This document shows positions 18,325 through 27,367 of a DNA stretch of 64,000 bases, one piece after another. This DNA is from CBDCWO01 sp965223405 (GTDB taxonomy: Bacteria > Bacteroidota > Bacteroidia > Chitinophagales > Saprospiraceae): the NCBI GenBank assembly GCA_965223405.1, contig CBDCWO010000006.1:6324001-6388000 (forward strand). The letters are read 5' to 3'. The notes under the pieces were generated by a model, which was not told the origin of the DNA, searched no databases, and saw only the letters and a program-made list of their open reading frames with translations. Made by a program: the position numbers and the translations under genes. Numbering within the stretch: the stretch's first letter is position 1; each line of letters begins with the position of its first letter.

Positions 18325-18978
18325 ATGAAAAACTTAGTTTTCTTTATTCTTCTATCTTTTGTGATTGGAGGATGCAAAAAAATGAAATCCGATGATTTAT
18401 TTTCCAATTACCAATTAGTTGCTGAATTTCCTCTTACTTCCCATGGAGGTGACAAATTGGGTAAGCAGGATAGTATGGAATTGTTTAATGCAGTCTTCAA
18501 AGGAGGAGCCTGTTATTCCAATGGTCTTTATCAGGGAGTATTTTTAGAAACCGGATGTAATATTGAAACTCCGGTTATCGATCCGTTTATGACCAATGAT
18601 TTTTCCATTTCCCTGGAGATTAAACTGGATACATTGCAACATCTTGAAATGCCAATTATCCTGTGGTCGCCTAGCTATAGATTTCAGGGTATTTATTTAG
18701 ATGCGGAAGATCGTTTTGCTATTCAATCCAACGGATACCTATTTGATCGTTCCGAGGTTAGAGCAAAAGTCGACACCTGGTATGCTCTGGTTTGGCAACA
18801 TCAACAAGATTCTACCTACTTATATCTGGATGGGGAAAGAATTGCTTCCACGGGAGAAGAAATTGACTTTTCAAATCAATCTCAAAGCAATCAAGCCCGT
18901 CGGTTTGTCAATTACCATGGTGGAGTGGGTAAAACATTCCGGGGCTATTGGCGTAATTTGCGTATTCATACCAGATAA
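18325..18978 (+). CDS. Lipoprotein with LamG/concanavalin-like fold
   Basis: The 217-residue protein has a lipoprotein signal (MKNLVFFILLSFVIGGCKK, acylated Cys at 17). The mature part has a LamG-like pattern of beta strands: NDFSISLEIKLDTL, WYALVWQHQQDSTYLYLDGE and a final GYWRNLRIHTR. Such domains bind glycans or act as spacers of surface proteins. It stands alone with 215 bp upstream and no obvious operon partner. Confidence 0.72.
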   Translation: MKNLVFFILLSFVIGGCKKMKSDDLFSNYQLVAEFPLTSHGGDKLGKQDSMELFNAVFKGGACYSNGLYQGVFLETGCNIETPVIDPFMTNDFSISLEIKLDTLQHLEMPIILWSPSYRFQGIYLDAEDRFAIQSNGYLFDRSEVRAKVDTWYALVWQHQQDSTYLYLDGERIASTGEEIDFSNQSQSNQARRFVNYHGGVGKTFRGYWRNLRIHTR

Positions 18979-19298
18979 GTCAGATTCAGCGAGGTGAATC
19001 ACATCATATGATATGTTTTGAATGAGTATGTTGTACTCGATCAAGTTGTAGAACCTATTATCAAATAGCGCGGGTTGAAGGTAGTATGATTTATAAATTT
19101 TGTCCGCATGGAGAAAAACCCAATTGATTAGATAGTAGTTTATTGGTTATATCTTAAATTCGTTAAAAGATAAGTCGGGGAATATTTCAGTCTCAGTAAG
19201 TCCAAGAATTTTCGATATCAGAGTGGCAATTGACTAAATCAAATCGACCTGAATAAACGACCCGAAGAATTTCCGTTTAATAAGATTCGTCGTAGTCG
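18979..19298. other. Intergenic stretch, no gene seen
   Basis: There is no gene-like reading frame on either strand. A 10-bp palindrome ATCATATGAT is at 19003-19012. The promoter of the downstream CPBP gene is expected here, but no clear consensus was found. Confidence 0.4.
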
Positions 19299-20120
19299 AT
19301 GAAAACCAATAAAGCTATTCTTATCTTCAACCTAGTAGCCTTTATTCTGACCTGGGCTATTGCATTCTGGATATATTATTTGATCAATAATGATTCAATC
19401 AGTGTCCATAACCAGCAAATTTATCATAGCCTCGGATCATTAGGCCCTACTTTAGGGGCATTTTGTGCAGCCTATTTGTGTTATGGAAATGATGGGGTGC
19501 GCAAATTAGTACGTAAAATATTTTCATTCGGTATTCCATCGTTCCGTACCTTGATCATTGCGGCTTCTCCTTTAATCCTATTTGTAGTGGGACTTCTTTG
19601 TCATAGAATTGTGAAGCATAGCTGGTTTGATTTTCAATCATTTATCTCTGAGCATTGGGACTCTGTATATAGTATTATTGTTTGGGTATTACCCCTTATA
19701 GCATACGCCATTTTCGAGGAAATAGGCTGGAGAGGATTTCTGTTACCTCATCTACAGGAAAAGTACAATGCTTGGATTTCAACTATCTATCTAACGATTA
19801 TCTGGGCTTTGTGGCATATTCCTTTTTTCTTTTACCGCTTTGAATTTTCAATTTTCATATCGATTGGTTTCTTTTTTGGTCTGTTTGTCGGTGCCATTAT
19901 TATGACTTCACTTTATAATTCGTGCAAAGGCGGACTTTGGGCGGTGATACTTTTTCACTTGTTAATGAATATTTGCAGTGGTTTTGATAAGGAGATTATC
20001 GTAGCCGTGTTGAGTGTAGGATATGTTTACATTGCGATAAACCTTTACCTCAAATACGACAGTGAAAACTTAAGCTTTACCCAAAGGACAAAAAACTATT
20101 TCATATCGGATTCAAATTAG
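19299..20120 (+). CDS. CPBP family intramembrane glutamic endopeptidase
   Basis: The 273-residue protein has about eight hydrophobic segments and the CPBP (Abi/CAAX protease) motifs in order: FEEIGWRGFLLP (EExxxR), LWHIPFFFY and LFHLLMN. It is an inner-membrane protease; in bacteria these proteins serve in membrane-protein processing, bacteriocin immunity or unknown roles. It is convergent with the sulfite/siroheme operon. No partner gene is visible. Confidence 0.88.
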   Translation: MKTNKAILIFNLVAFILTWAIAFWIYYLINNDSISVHNQQIYHSLGSLGPTLGAFCAAYLCYGNDGVRKLVRKIFSFGIPSFRTLIIAASPLILFVVGLLCHRIVKHSWFDFQSFISEHWDSVYSIIVWVLPLIAYAIFEEIGWRGFLLPHLQEKYNAWISTIYLTIIWALWHIPFFFYRFEFSIFISIGFFFGLFVGAIIMTSLYNSCKGGLWAVILFHLLMNICSGFDKEIIVAVLSVGYVYIAINLYLKYDSENLSFTQRTKNYFISDSN

Positions 20121-20122
20121 TC

Positions 20123-20137
20123 TATCAAAGCTTGATA
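20123..20137. repeat. Small inverted repeat between convergent genes
   Basis: TATCAA and TTGATA (6 bp each, 3-nt loop) sit 3 bp after the CPBP stop and 58 bp beyond the end of hemB. They may contribute to ending transcription, but there is no T-run. Confidence 0.3.
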
Positions 20138-20194
20138 AACCAGTGCTCTCAGTATATTGTGATCTTCTAGACATTTTGCCGGCAAGTCCTACGC

Positions 20195-21187
20195 TCAGTA
20201 TTCCATTTGTTCAATCCAGGTTTTGGCATTTCGGGCTGCATAGGAAATAATAATATTGGCGCCACTCCGGACCATGGCTGTCCAGAATTCCAGATGACCT
20301 TGATGTCGGCTAATATAATTGTGCTGTACCATCAATTCAATACTTTGGTATTCACCGCTTACCTGGTATACTGCAATGGGAACATCAACCTCTTCCTTAA
20401 GCCGGTAGATAATATCCAAATAAGGCAGGCCCGGCTTCACCATGATCACATCGGCTCCTTCGCGAATATCCCGTAATGAGGTTGCCACAGCATCGTTGGT
20501 GTTTACCATAGATATTTGATAGGATCGACGGTCCTTAAGTGAGCTCCTCCGGTCTGGCGAGGAATTGCATATATCCCGGAATGGGCCATACAAGGATGAA
20601 GCAAATTTTGAACTGTAGCTCATGATGGCAACCTGGTCGAATCCCTCTTGATTTAGTCTATTTCTGATGGCCTGAATCCGACCATCCAACATATCGCTGG
20701 GGGCGACACTGTCAACTCCGGCCTGCGCCAGTAGATAAGCATATTCTGTAAGTTTGGCAACCGATTTTGAGTTATCTATTTGATCACCTTGGTTGTTTAG
20801 AAATCCACAATGGCCATGATCGGTATACGCACACAGACATAGGTCGACTGCAAGCCATATTTTTTGTGCAAATTGCTCCTTTAGCCGGCGTACAATATTG
20901 GCAATAAAATCAAAATCGAATCGATCTTGATCCGCGCCATCAGGAATTGGAAATAATAAAAATTTGGAAATTCCCTGTTCCAAGTCTGAAGCTACCTGAT
21001 CCGACAGGGAATGCTGCGTCTCCATAAATACCTTGTTCAAAGCAAGGCTGGGAGTTTTATTGGCCAGATTTTGCTCAATAAACATCGGCTGAATAAACTG
21101 TTTATGATTTAACCACAAATCTGCAGCCAATTCACGGATGTGAGGATTCGCCCTTTGGCGTCTTTGGTTTAAGTAGTATTCTGCCAT
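20195..21187 (-). CDS. hemB: Porphobilinogen synthase (5-aminolevulinate dehydratase)
   Basis: The 330-residue enzyme joins two 5-aminolevulinates into porphobilinogen. The zinc triad is intact (DLCLC and HGHC; C117, C119, C127), as are both active-site lysines (YSSK, K194; MVKPG, K251) and the YQVSGEY loop. It is full length but the N-terminal half is quite divergent, which suggests a specialised paralogue. It is the last gene of the sulfite/siroheme operon and its start overlaps the end of the HemC-HemD fusion by 19 bp. The context indicates that it supplies tetrapyrrole for siroheme. Confidence 0.93.
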   Translation of the reverse strand: MAEYYLNQRRQRANPHIRELAADLWLNHKQFIQPMFIEQNLANKTPSLALNKVFMETQHSLSDQVASDLEQGISKFLLFPIPDGADQDRFDFDFIANIVRRLKEQFAQKIWLAVDLCLCAYTDHGHCGFLNNQGDQIDNSKSVAKLTEYAYLLAQAGVDSVAPSDMLDGRIQAIRNRLNQEGFDQVAIMSYSSKFASSLYGPFRDICNSSPDRRSSLKDRRSYQISMVNTNDAVATSLRDIREGADVIMVKPGLPYLDIIYRLKEEVDVPIAVYQVSGEYQSIELMVQHNYISRHQGHLEFWTAMVRSGANIIISYAARNAKTWIEQMEY

Positions 21188-22677
21188 TGTTTGAATGCTT
21201 TAATGGTAGGAAATATGAATGGTGAAACATTTGCCCCTCTAATCAATTCAGCTGTGCGTCCGGCTGCACACATATGCACCGCATCTTTTGCAGTATAGGG
21301 TTGGTAATATTTATATTGTTGAAAACTGGTCCAAAATATCGATCGCGATTTCCTTAGTCTATCGATGACATGTGTATTAAATGTAGGTTGCAAATCATAG
21401 GCAGAAGTCGTGATTTTGGAAGCATCATATGTTAATGCACTTTTGGCATTTGTAAGGATAAGTGCATTTTCCCAGGTATGATCAAAAAAACTTTCTAACC
21501 AGATCCGGTCAAGGCCATGGATACCCAATCCATCGGCACTTCCTTCAACCCAGATACCCGCTTTGGCCAAATCAAACCAGGTCTCGGTTCCCGAAGTCCA
21601 AATCGATTTGGAGGTAAGCAATTCCTGATTAATGGAGCCTCTTGCACGCTTGTGAGAGATAAAGTATATGGGCTGTTCAAGTCTTGCATCCGCAATATTC
21701 AAGTAACTATAATTAAAAGTTTCGGATGAGACCTCTTGAAAAAAGAACACGTCTTGTGGCGAAATATTTACAGGTAAGGGATGATCCCAATGCACAAACT
21801 CTTGCTTATGGCGGTCTTGTCCGAAAGCATAAGTAAAATTAATCCCTCTTACTGCTGATGAGAAGGTTCCAAAATCTTGTGAACAACCCTGCTCTCCGTA
21901 TCGGTCGACTACTTGGCGTTCTTTAGTGGTCATTTTTACCAAATCCGGTTTATTTATGGCATTTAAAATTTTTATTGCATCGGTATTTTTTTCATGAGTT
22001 TCTGCGATCAATGCAGCTTGATTGGCAGCAGGTGGGCAGTGAAACAAAGACAACACCATAAACTTTTTTCGATTCAATAGACGCTTAATGACATTGGTAT
22101 GATCTCCATATCTTGTCAATCGGTTAACGCCCTCCAATGACAAAATAATACCATCATACCATCCCATATCCAGTTTCCGAAGTCTGGTATCTACATTTCC
22201 ACGAATAGGCTTGCTTTCGATATGCATTTCAGGATGCCTTTTAGGAAGAGTATTTTTCAAGAACTCAACCCCTAACACCGCTCTCCTTGGTGAAGAAGTA
22301 CCGATGTATACCTGTAATCCCCGCTCCAGTTTATGCTCAATGTCGGCATTGAAGATGGCGATGTCATGCACAAGTCCACGATCAAAAACTGCTGTGTGGT
22401 GATTCCCAAAGAAAGAAAGATGACTCACATCTTTCATAGAATGAATCGCAAAGTCTGCTTTCCCGGATTTCAATGCCAACTGCACTTCATGGGTGAAAAT
22501 ATCTTTGCCCTCAAGTTTGTTGATGGGAACTTCAGGATTTAGGTCACCTCTGGTATGGACAATTTGGGTCTTAAAGTGTATACGGGGAAATTCCTGAAGA
22601 ACATGACGTTTAAAAATATCTGCCTGAGCCAACGACAATTTAGATCCCCTGCAGGCTATGGTGAAATGTGTACGCAT
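21169..22677 (-). CDS. hemC: Hydroxymethylbilane synthase fused to a uroporphyrinogen-III-synthase-like domain
   Basis: The 502-residue protein has a HemC N-terminal part (1-290): ACRGSKLSLAQAD, HSMKDV (D83, catalytic Asp), GTSSPRR, RGNVDTRLRKLD, and the dipyrromethane-cofactor Cys in GEQGCSQDFG (C265). The C-terminal 200 residues resemble HemD: SIFWTSFQQYKYY, then CAAGRTAELIRGANVSPFIF, as in the FTS...GxTA core of HemD. HemC-HemD fusions are known, for example in Leptospira. One protein would make uroporphyrinogen III from porphobilinogen. The HemD half is divergent and its activity is inferred. Its start lies 38 bp inside the upstream hemA. Confidence 0.85.
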   Translation of the reverse strand: MRTHFTIACRGSKLSLAQADIFKRHVLQEFPRIHFKTQIVHTRGDLNPEVPINKLEGKDIFTHEVQLALKSGKADFAIHSMKDVSHLSFFGNHHTAVFDRGLVHDIAIFNADIEHKLERGLQVYIGTSSPRRAVLGVEFLKNTLPKRHPEMHIESKPIRGNVDTRLRKLDMGWYDGIILSLEGVNRLTRYGDHTNVIKRLLNRKKFMVLSLFHCPPAANQAALIAETHEKNTDAIKILNAINKPDLVKMTTKERQVVDRYGEQGCSQDFGTFSSAVRGINFTYAFGQDRHKQEFVHWDHPLPVNISPQDVFFFQEVSSETFNYSYLNIADARLEQPIYFISHKRARGSINQELLTSKSIWTSGTETWFDLAKAGIWVEGSADGLGIHGLDRIWLESFFDHTWENALILTNAKSALTYDASKITTSAYDLQPTFNTHVIDRLRKSRSIFWTSFQQYKYYQPYTAKDAVHMCAAGRTAELIRGANVSPFIFPTIKAFKQWQNTT

Positions 22678-23902
22678 GACAAGAATTTGATTTGGAAAAA
22701 GTATTTTGCAACACTTCAGTTAAAGCATGAACAAAGTAGCGGATCTGGTCAGGGGAATGTTTTGGCGTAATCGTTATCCGCAAACATGCCTCATTTTTTG
22801 GCACGGTCGGATAAAATATGGGTTGGAGATAAATCCCATATTGACGCAGCAAAGTATGTGTAATATCTTTGCATATTTTGGCGTCCCCGATCCGGATTAT
22901 GGTGATATGACTCCTTTTACCCCGAAATCTGATATGGTGTTTACCTAATTCAGATCTTAGTTGTTCCAAACGAGTATTGCGAAGTACGTTGATCTCCGGA
23001 TTTCGCGTAACATATTCGATGCTGTGATTGGCAGCTGCGCATATAGCGGGAGGAAGTGATGTGGTAAAAATGAAGCCAGAGGCACTAAGGCGAATAGCAT
23101 CTGCAATTTCTCGCTGTGCTGTGATGTATCCTCCAATCACCCCAAATGCTTTCGCCAAGGTGCCGTTAATAATATCAATTTCAGAAGAGAGTTGGAGTTG
23201 ATCCAGAATTCCTCCTGATTGCTTACCATAGAGGCCTACAGCATGCACTTCATCGATATAAGTGAGGGCGTTGTACTTTTTGGCCAATCGGATGATGCCG
23301 GATAATGGAGCTATTGTCCCTGACATAGAGTATACGGATTCAAAAACGATTACTTTGGCTTGGTCCTTACCATCTTTTTTTAATAAGCTTTCCAGATGAT
23401 CAGGATCGTTGTGCCGCCAAATCCTTTTTTCTGAAGATGCACTTTTTATTCCTTGGATAATAGAGGCATGGTTTTCTCTATCCGAATAGAAAATAATTCC
23501 GGGAATAAGTTTTCCCAAGGCGGCAAGTGAAGAATAATTGGCTAAGTAAGCACCATTAAATAATACGGCCTGCTCTTTGCCATGCAGCATAGCTATGGAA
23601 TTTTCCAGTTGACTATGATGTGCTGTAGTTCCGGATATATTGCGCGTACCTCCACTACCTACTCCAGAACGCACCACATGTTTGTTCATAATGGAAATAA
23701 TATCCGGGTGAGTACTCATTGCGAGATAATCGTTACTGCACCAATTAACAGCCTGATGCTTCTGATGGTGAGCATCAATATAATCAAAGTAGGGAAAATC
23801 TTGAACGCGCTTATCTACATCCAGAAAATACCTGTATTCTCCAGATGCCTTTTTTCGGTCCAGGTAATTATTGAAATATTGGGAATAACCTTTCATAGTC
23901 AT
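22640..23902 (-). CDS. hemA: 5-aminolevulinate synthase (Shemin pathway, PLP-dependent)
   Basis: The 420-residue fold-type I PLP enzyme shows ALAS rather than KBL/AONS/SPT signatures: VNWCSNDYLAMSTHP, GSGGTRNISGT, ESVYSMSGTIAPL, TYIDEVHAVGLYG, the PLP lysine in INGTLAKAFGVIGGY (K251), FIFTTSLPP and YLQPIFYPTVP. ALAS condenses glycine and succinyl-CoA; it is best known from Alphaproteobacteria and mitochondria, whereas Bacteroidota generally use the glutamyl-tRNA route. The frame is open six codons further up, but the ATG at 23902 overlaps the cysH stop (TAATG), so it is chosen. It begins the tetrapyrrole part of the operon. Confidence 0.92.
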   Translation of the reverse strand: MTMKGYSQYFNNYLDRKKASGEYRYFLDVDKRVQDFPYFDYIDAHHQKHQAVNWCSNDYLAMSTHPDIISIMNKHVVRSGVGSGGTRNISGTTAHHSQLENSIAMLHGKEQAVLFNGAYLANYSSLAALGKLIPGIIFYSDRENHASIIQGIKSASSEKRIWRHNDPDHLESLLKKDGKDQAKVIVFESVYSMSGTIAPLSGIIRLAKKYNALTYIDEVHAVGLYGKQSGGILDQLQLSSEIDIINGTLAKAFGVIGGYITAQREIADAIRLSASGFIFTTSLPPAICAAANHSIEYVTRNPEINVLRNTRLEQLRSELGKHHIRFRGKRSHITIIRIGDAKICKDITHTLLRQYGIYLQPIFYPTVPKNEACLRITITPKHSPDQIRYFVHALTEVLQNTFSKSNSCHAYTFHHSLQGI

Positions 23903-24576
23903 TATAGATGTAATCCGCACTCTGTTTTAGGTGAATTGTTCCATCGTCCCGAGCGATCATCACCGGGCACTGTACAATGCCTGCAACCAATCGATGAATA
24001 TCCTTTGGACTTCAAAGGATGAAAGGGTAAATGATGTTCTTTAATGAATTCATCCCGTTCGATAAAACCAATATCTAACAGCGGATAAAATTTGGTAATT
24101 CCATTTCGTTTCTCAAATATGTCCAAAGTGCTTCGAAAATCACTTTGCCATTGCATCAAACCGGAAACCCAGATTTTGTATTTATTTTTAATGCCATCCA
24201 ACGGAATTACTTTGTTTATACTACAGCATCGGTTGGGCTCTGACTTCCAAAGTTCCGATTTAAGGGTAAATTCATGTTGTTCCTGATCCGCCTGAATATC
24301 AATTACATTCAAATCATATAATTGAGTCAAATACTCCTTGTAAATCAGCGTTTCTTTAAAGTGATAACCAGTATCGATAAAGTAAATTTTTTGATTTTTG
24401 TTGATATCGGAAAATACTTTTAATAAAAATGCTGAGGTGGCAGCAAAAGACGAGGTGAGCATAATGTCCTGAGCATCGAAATCCTTATAAAGGGTTTCCA
24501 CTCTTTTATATACACTCAACTCATGGTATTTCTTGTTCAGGTTTTTCAGATCGACTTTTACGGTAACATTTTCCAT
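23902..24576 (-). CDS. cysH: APS/PAPS reductase (assimilatory, Fe-S type)
   Basis: The 224-residue protein reduces adenylyl sulfate (or PAPS) to sulfite. The nucleotide-binding part includes MLTSSFAATSAFLLKVFSD and YFIDTGYHF. The paired Cys in NRCCSINK and the pair in IGCRHCTVP are the four 4Fe-4S ligands of APS-type reductases. The C-terminal ECGLH carries the catalytic cysteine. The start at 24576 (MENVTVK) follows an AAGAAGA stretch; an in-frame ATG exists at 24603. Its stop overlaps hemA. Sulfate activation enzymes (CysD/N) are not in the window. Confidence 0.9.
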   Translation of the reverse strand: MENVTVKVDLKNLNKKYHELSVYKRVETLYKDFDAQDIMLTSSFAATSAFLLKVFSDINKNQKIYFIDTGYHFKETLIYKEYLTQLYDLNVIDIQADQEQHEFTLKSELWKSEPNRCCSINKVIPLDGIKNKYKIWVSGLMQWQSDFRSTLDIFEKRNGITKFYPLLDIGFIERDEFIKEHHLPFHPLKSKGYSSIGCRHCTVPGDDRSGRWNNSPKTECGLHL

Positions 24577-24649
24577 GATTCTTCTTATTGTTTCAAACTT
24601 CAATAATTAATAAATGTGTATTTGCTTTCTATAATGATTTTAATTAAAC

Positions 24650-24997
24650 TTACCATTCATCATCCTGATCATTCTGATCTTCCGGTGCCAATTCTATCTC
24701 CAATCCATCCAGATCTTCCGTCAAGAGAATTTGGCATCCTAAACGACTATTTTCACGCACATGGATAGCTTCATCGAGCATAGCTTGTTCTTCTTTACCT
24801 TTCAGCAAGGGCACGTGATCAGATAGAATGTAACAATGACAGGAGGCACACATAGCCATTCCACCACACACACCGGCTACCGGTAAATCATAACTTTGGC
24901 AGGCTTCCATTATGTTCAACCCCATATTCGTTGGTAACTCAAGCACCTTTTCCTGACCATGGCGATCTTTGACAAAAATTTTAATATCCTTCTCCAT
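24650..24997 (-). CDS. Adrenodoxin-type 2Fe-2S ferredoxin
   Basis: The 115-residue ferredoxin has the C-x5-C-x2-C...C pattern: C44, C50, C53 in GVCGGMAMCASCHC and C88 in RLGCQI. The acidic C-terminus (APEDQNDQDDEW) suits electrostatic docking to partner enzymes. It starts on the stop codon of the ferredoxin reductase gene (TAATG). Its place between the reductase and CysH suggests that it carries electrons to sulfite reductase and perhaps to CysH. Confidence 0.92.
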   Translation of the reverse strand: MEKDIKIFVKDRHGQEKVLELPTNMGLNIMEACQSYDLPVAGVCGGMAMCASCHCYILSDHVPLLKGKEEQAMLDEAIHVRENSRLGCQILLTEDLDGLEIELAPEDQNDQDDEW

Positions 24998-26010
24998 TAT
25001 TCAAATCCTTTAACACCATTTACTGTAGTATATTTCAAGACATTTTTTTTATCCGGATGAATGCGTTTAAAGGCCGACTGAACCATGATCGTCGCTTCGT
25101 GAAAGCCACATAAAATCAGCTTTAGTTTACCGGGATACGTGTTTACATCCCCGATAGCATATACACCCTCTATATTCGTTGCATAATCCAAGGTATTGTT
25201 TACCTTGATGGCATTCTTTTCCATTTCCAACCCCCAGTTACCTATTGGTCCCAACTTGGGTAACAAACCAAATAATGGAAGCCAGTGCTCAGTCTCTATC
25301 TCCAGTTCATCCCCATGTATGTTTTTTACGCCAATAGAATCTAACTTTCCATTACCATATAGCTTAGTTACCTCAGAATCCAATAGCAGGTTGAGTTTTC
25401 CCGAGCCTGCCTGGTCCATGGCTTTCTGCACTGAGTCGGGATGAGCACGGAAATTCTGACTTCTGTGGATGAGTGTCACGTCACTGGCATGTCCATCTGA
25501 CATGTAATTAGCCCAGTCCAAAGCACTATCTCCTCCTCCGCTTATGACTACTTTTTTCCCTTTGTATTGTTCCGGATCTTTTACAAAATAAGATACACCT
25601 TTAGCTTCAAAGCGTTTGATGTTTTCTATGGGTGGCTTCCTGGGAACGAACACACCTAACCCGCCCGCAATGGCTACTACCGGTGCTTGGTGCTGTACTC
25701 CCTGTCGAGTAGTAACCACAAAGTTTTCATGAGAGGTTTTAGTCATTTTTACCGCAGGATCCCCTAAGGTAAAACCAGGTTTAAACGGCTTGATCTGAAC
25801 CATTAATTTTTTAATTAAGTCACCTGCCAGGATTTCAGGATGTCCCGGGATATCGTAAATTGGTTTTTTAGGATATATTTCAGCACATTGACCTCCGGGG
25901 ATTGGCAGTGCGTCAATTAAGTGGCACCGTAATTTCAGCAATCCGGCTTCAAATACAGTAAACAAGCCTACCGGTCCTGCGCCAACAATAATAATATCTG
26001 TATTAATCAT
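24997..26010 (-). CDS. Ferredoxin-NADP reductase, thioredoxin-reductase-like type
   Basis: The 337-residue flavoprotein has the FAD motif IIIVGAGPVGLFTVFEAG, the signature GGQCAEIYPKKPIYDIPG of thioredoxin-reductase-like FNRs (YumC type; no redox CxxC), the NADP motif VVISGGGDSALDW and a final FAD loop EGVYAIGDVNTYPGK. It transfers electrons from NADPH to the ferredoxin encoded immediately downstream. Its start overlaps the end of the siroheme synthase gene by 8 bp. Confidence 0.92.
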   Translation of the reverse strand: MINTDIIIVGAGPVGLFTVFEAGLLKLRCHLIDALPIPGGQCAEIYPKKPIYDIPGHPEILAGDLIKKLMVQIKPFKPGFTLGDPAVKMTKTSHENFVVTTRQGVQHQAPVVAIAGGLGVFVPRKPPIENIKRFEAKGVSYFVKDPEQYKGKKVVISGGGDSALDWANYMSDGHASDVTLIHRSQNFRAHPDSVQKAMDQAGSGKLNLLLDSEVTKLYGNGKLDSIGVKNIHGDELEIETEHWLPLFGLLPKLGPIGNWGLEMEKNAIKVNNTLDYATNIEGVYAIGDVNTYPGKLKLILCGFHEATIMVQSAFKRIHPDKKNVLKYTTVNGVKGFE

Positions 26011-26593
26011 GTAACGTAGTTTGATTTTCTAATATGGAATTAGTAAGCTTATTTAAATGATTGACTTTACTTTCCAGGTCACACTTTAGCTTACTCCGTA
26101 ATCCATTCAGATTATTAAGTAATTCATGAATATTGTCAGGGATGGATAGCTCAAAATACTGTCGCAGTCTCTTGGCCATCGTAGGTGATTTGCCATTTGT
26201 AGAAATTGCAACTTTAAGGTCTCCTTTGGTGACAATTCCTCCCAGGTAAAAATCACAAAGGGAAGGATTATCCGCAATATTCACTAGAATATTCATTTCC
26301 TGGGCATCCCGATAAATCTGACGATTTACTTTTTCATTATTAGTCGCTCCGATTACAATATTATATCCATCTAGATCTGTGCGTTCATAGGCTTTTTGAC
26401 TAGACTGAATACCATGTTTTTTAATTATTGCCATCACTTCTGGCAGGAATTCCTGGCCTACTACTCGCACTTGTGCCCCTGGACTGGATTTCAACAAAAA
26501 GGTTAGTTTTTCCATGGCCACATAACCACCACCTACGATCAACAACTGAAGTTGATTTAACTTTAAGAAGATAGGGTACAATTCATTGCTCAT
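26003..26593 (-). CDS. Precorrin-2 dehydrogenase / sirohydrochlorin ferrochelatase (Met8/CysG N-terminal type)
   Basis: The 196-residue protein starts MSNELYPIFLKLNQLQLLIV with the Rossmann motif VGGGYVAMEKLTFLL, then NIVIGATNNEKVN, the catalytic-Asp region NIADNPSLCDFYLGGIV and GDLKVAISTNGKSPTMAKRL. In Met8-type enzymes one active site does both NAD-dependent oxidation of precorrin-2 and Fe insertion to give siroheme. An in-frame ATG lies at 26605; 26593 fits homologues. It overlaps cobA by 11 bp. Confidence 0.9.
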   Translation of the reverse strand: MSNELYPIFLKLNQLQLLIVGGGYVAMEKLTFLLKSSPGAQVRVVGQEFLPEVMAIIKKHGIQSSQKAYERTDLDGYNIVIGATNNEKVNRQIYRDAQEMNILVNIADNPSLCDFYLGGIVTKGDLKVAISTNGKSPTMAKRLRQYFELSIPDNIHELLNNLNGLRSKLKCDLESKVNHLNKLTNSILENQTTLHD

Positions 26594-27359
26594 ATGCAGA
26601 TACATTTTGAATTATGGATTGCTCTTTTACGAAATCCTTGAAAGATTCTGATCCGTGATTGACCACTTCACCGATAATGATAACCGCTGGATTTTTAATA
26701 CCCCGCTGGAGTACAATATCAACAATGGTATCCAAAGTTCCCTGAACACAAATCTCACTGGGCTGAAATGCATTTTGAACAATGCATACAGGCAGACTCC
26801 CCTTTCCCAGTTTTTTAAAGATCTTAGAAATCTCAGGTATTTTAGACATCCCCATAAGTATGACTAGCGTTGCACTGCTCTGAGCGGCCAATTCAATATC
26901 TTTTGATAATTCCTGCTCTTTTGTAGTACCGGTGAGTACCCAAAAGCTCTGTGCAACCCCTCTTTTTGTCAATGGGATACCTTGAGTAGATCCGGCGGAT
27001 GTCGAAGAAGAAATTCCCGGTATAATACGGGTAGTAATGCCAAACGCTTCGGCAAACTCCAACTCCTCGGATCCTCTCCCAAATACAAATGGGTCTCCTC
27101 CTTTCAATCGAACCACCCGGCCAGATTTAATCGCGCTCACCACCAAGAGTTGATTAATTTCGCTTTGAGAGTACCGTTTATATCCTTTCCTTTTGCCAAC
27201 AAATATTTTCTGCGCTCGAACTGCCCATTTTAGCAGGGATTTGTCCACCAATGCATCATACAGAACGACATCCGCTTCTTTTAGTGCTTTCACTCCAGCT
27301 ACTGAAATAAGGTCGGGATCTCCGGGTCCCGCACCGACCAAGGTAATTTGTGATTCCAT
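26583..27359 (-). CDS. cobA: Uroporphyrinogen-III C-methyltransferase (SUMT)
   Basis: The 258-residue enzyme methylates uroporphyrinogen III at C2 and C7 with SAM to make precorrin-2. Visible motifs are ITLVGAGPGDPDLISVAG at the N-terminus, ADVVLYDALV, VRLKGGDPFVFGRGSEE and PGISSSTSAGSTQGIPLTKRG. An ATG at 27371 overlaps the cysI stop, but AGGAG lies 5 bp before the ATG at 27359, an unusually good Shine-Dalgarno for this phylum, and homologues start there. It is the first siroheme gene after sulfite reductase. Confidence 0.94.
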   Translation of the reverse strand: MESQITLVGAGPGDPDLISVAGVKALKEADVVLYDALVDKSLLKWAVRAQKIFVGKRKGYKRYSQSEINQLLVVSAIKSGRVVRLKGGDPFVFGRGSEELEFAEAFGITTRIIPGISSSTSAGSTQGIPLTKRGVAQSFWVLTGTTKEQELSKDIELAAQSSATLVILMGMSKIPEISKIFKKLGKGSLPVCIVQNAFQPSEICVQGTLDTIVDIVLQRGIKNPAVIIIGEVVNHGSESFKDFVKEQSIIQNVSAYEQ

Positions 27360-27367
27360 TTTTCTCC

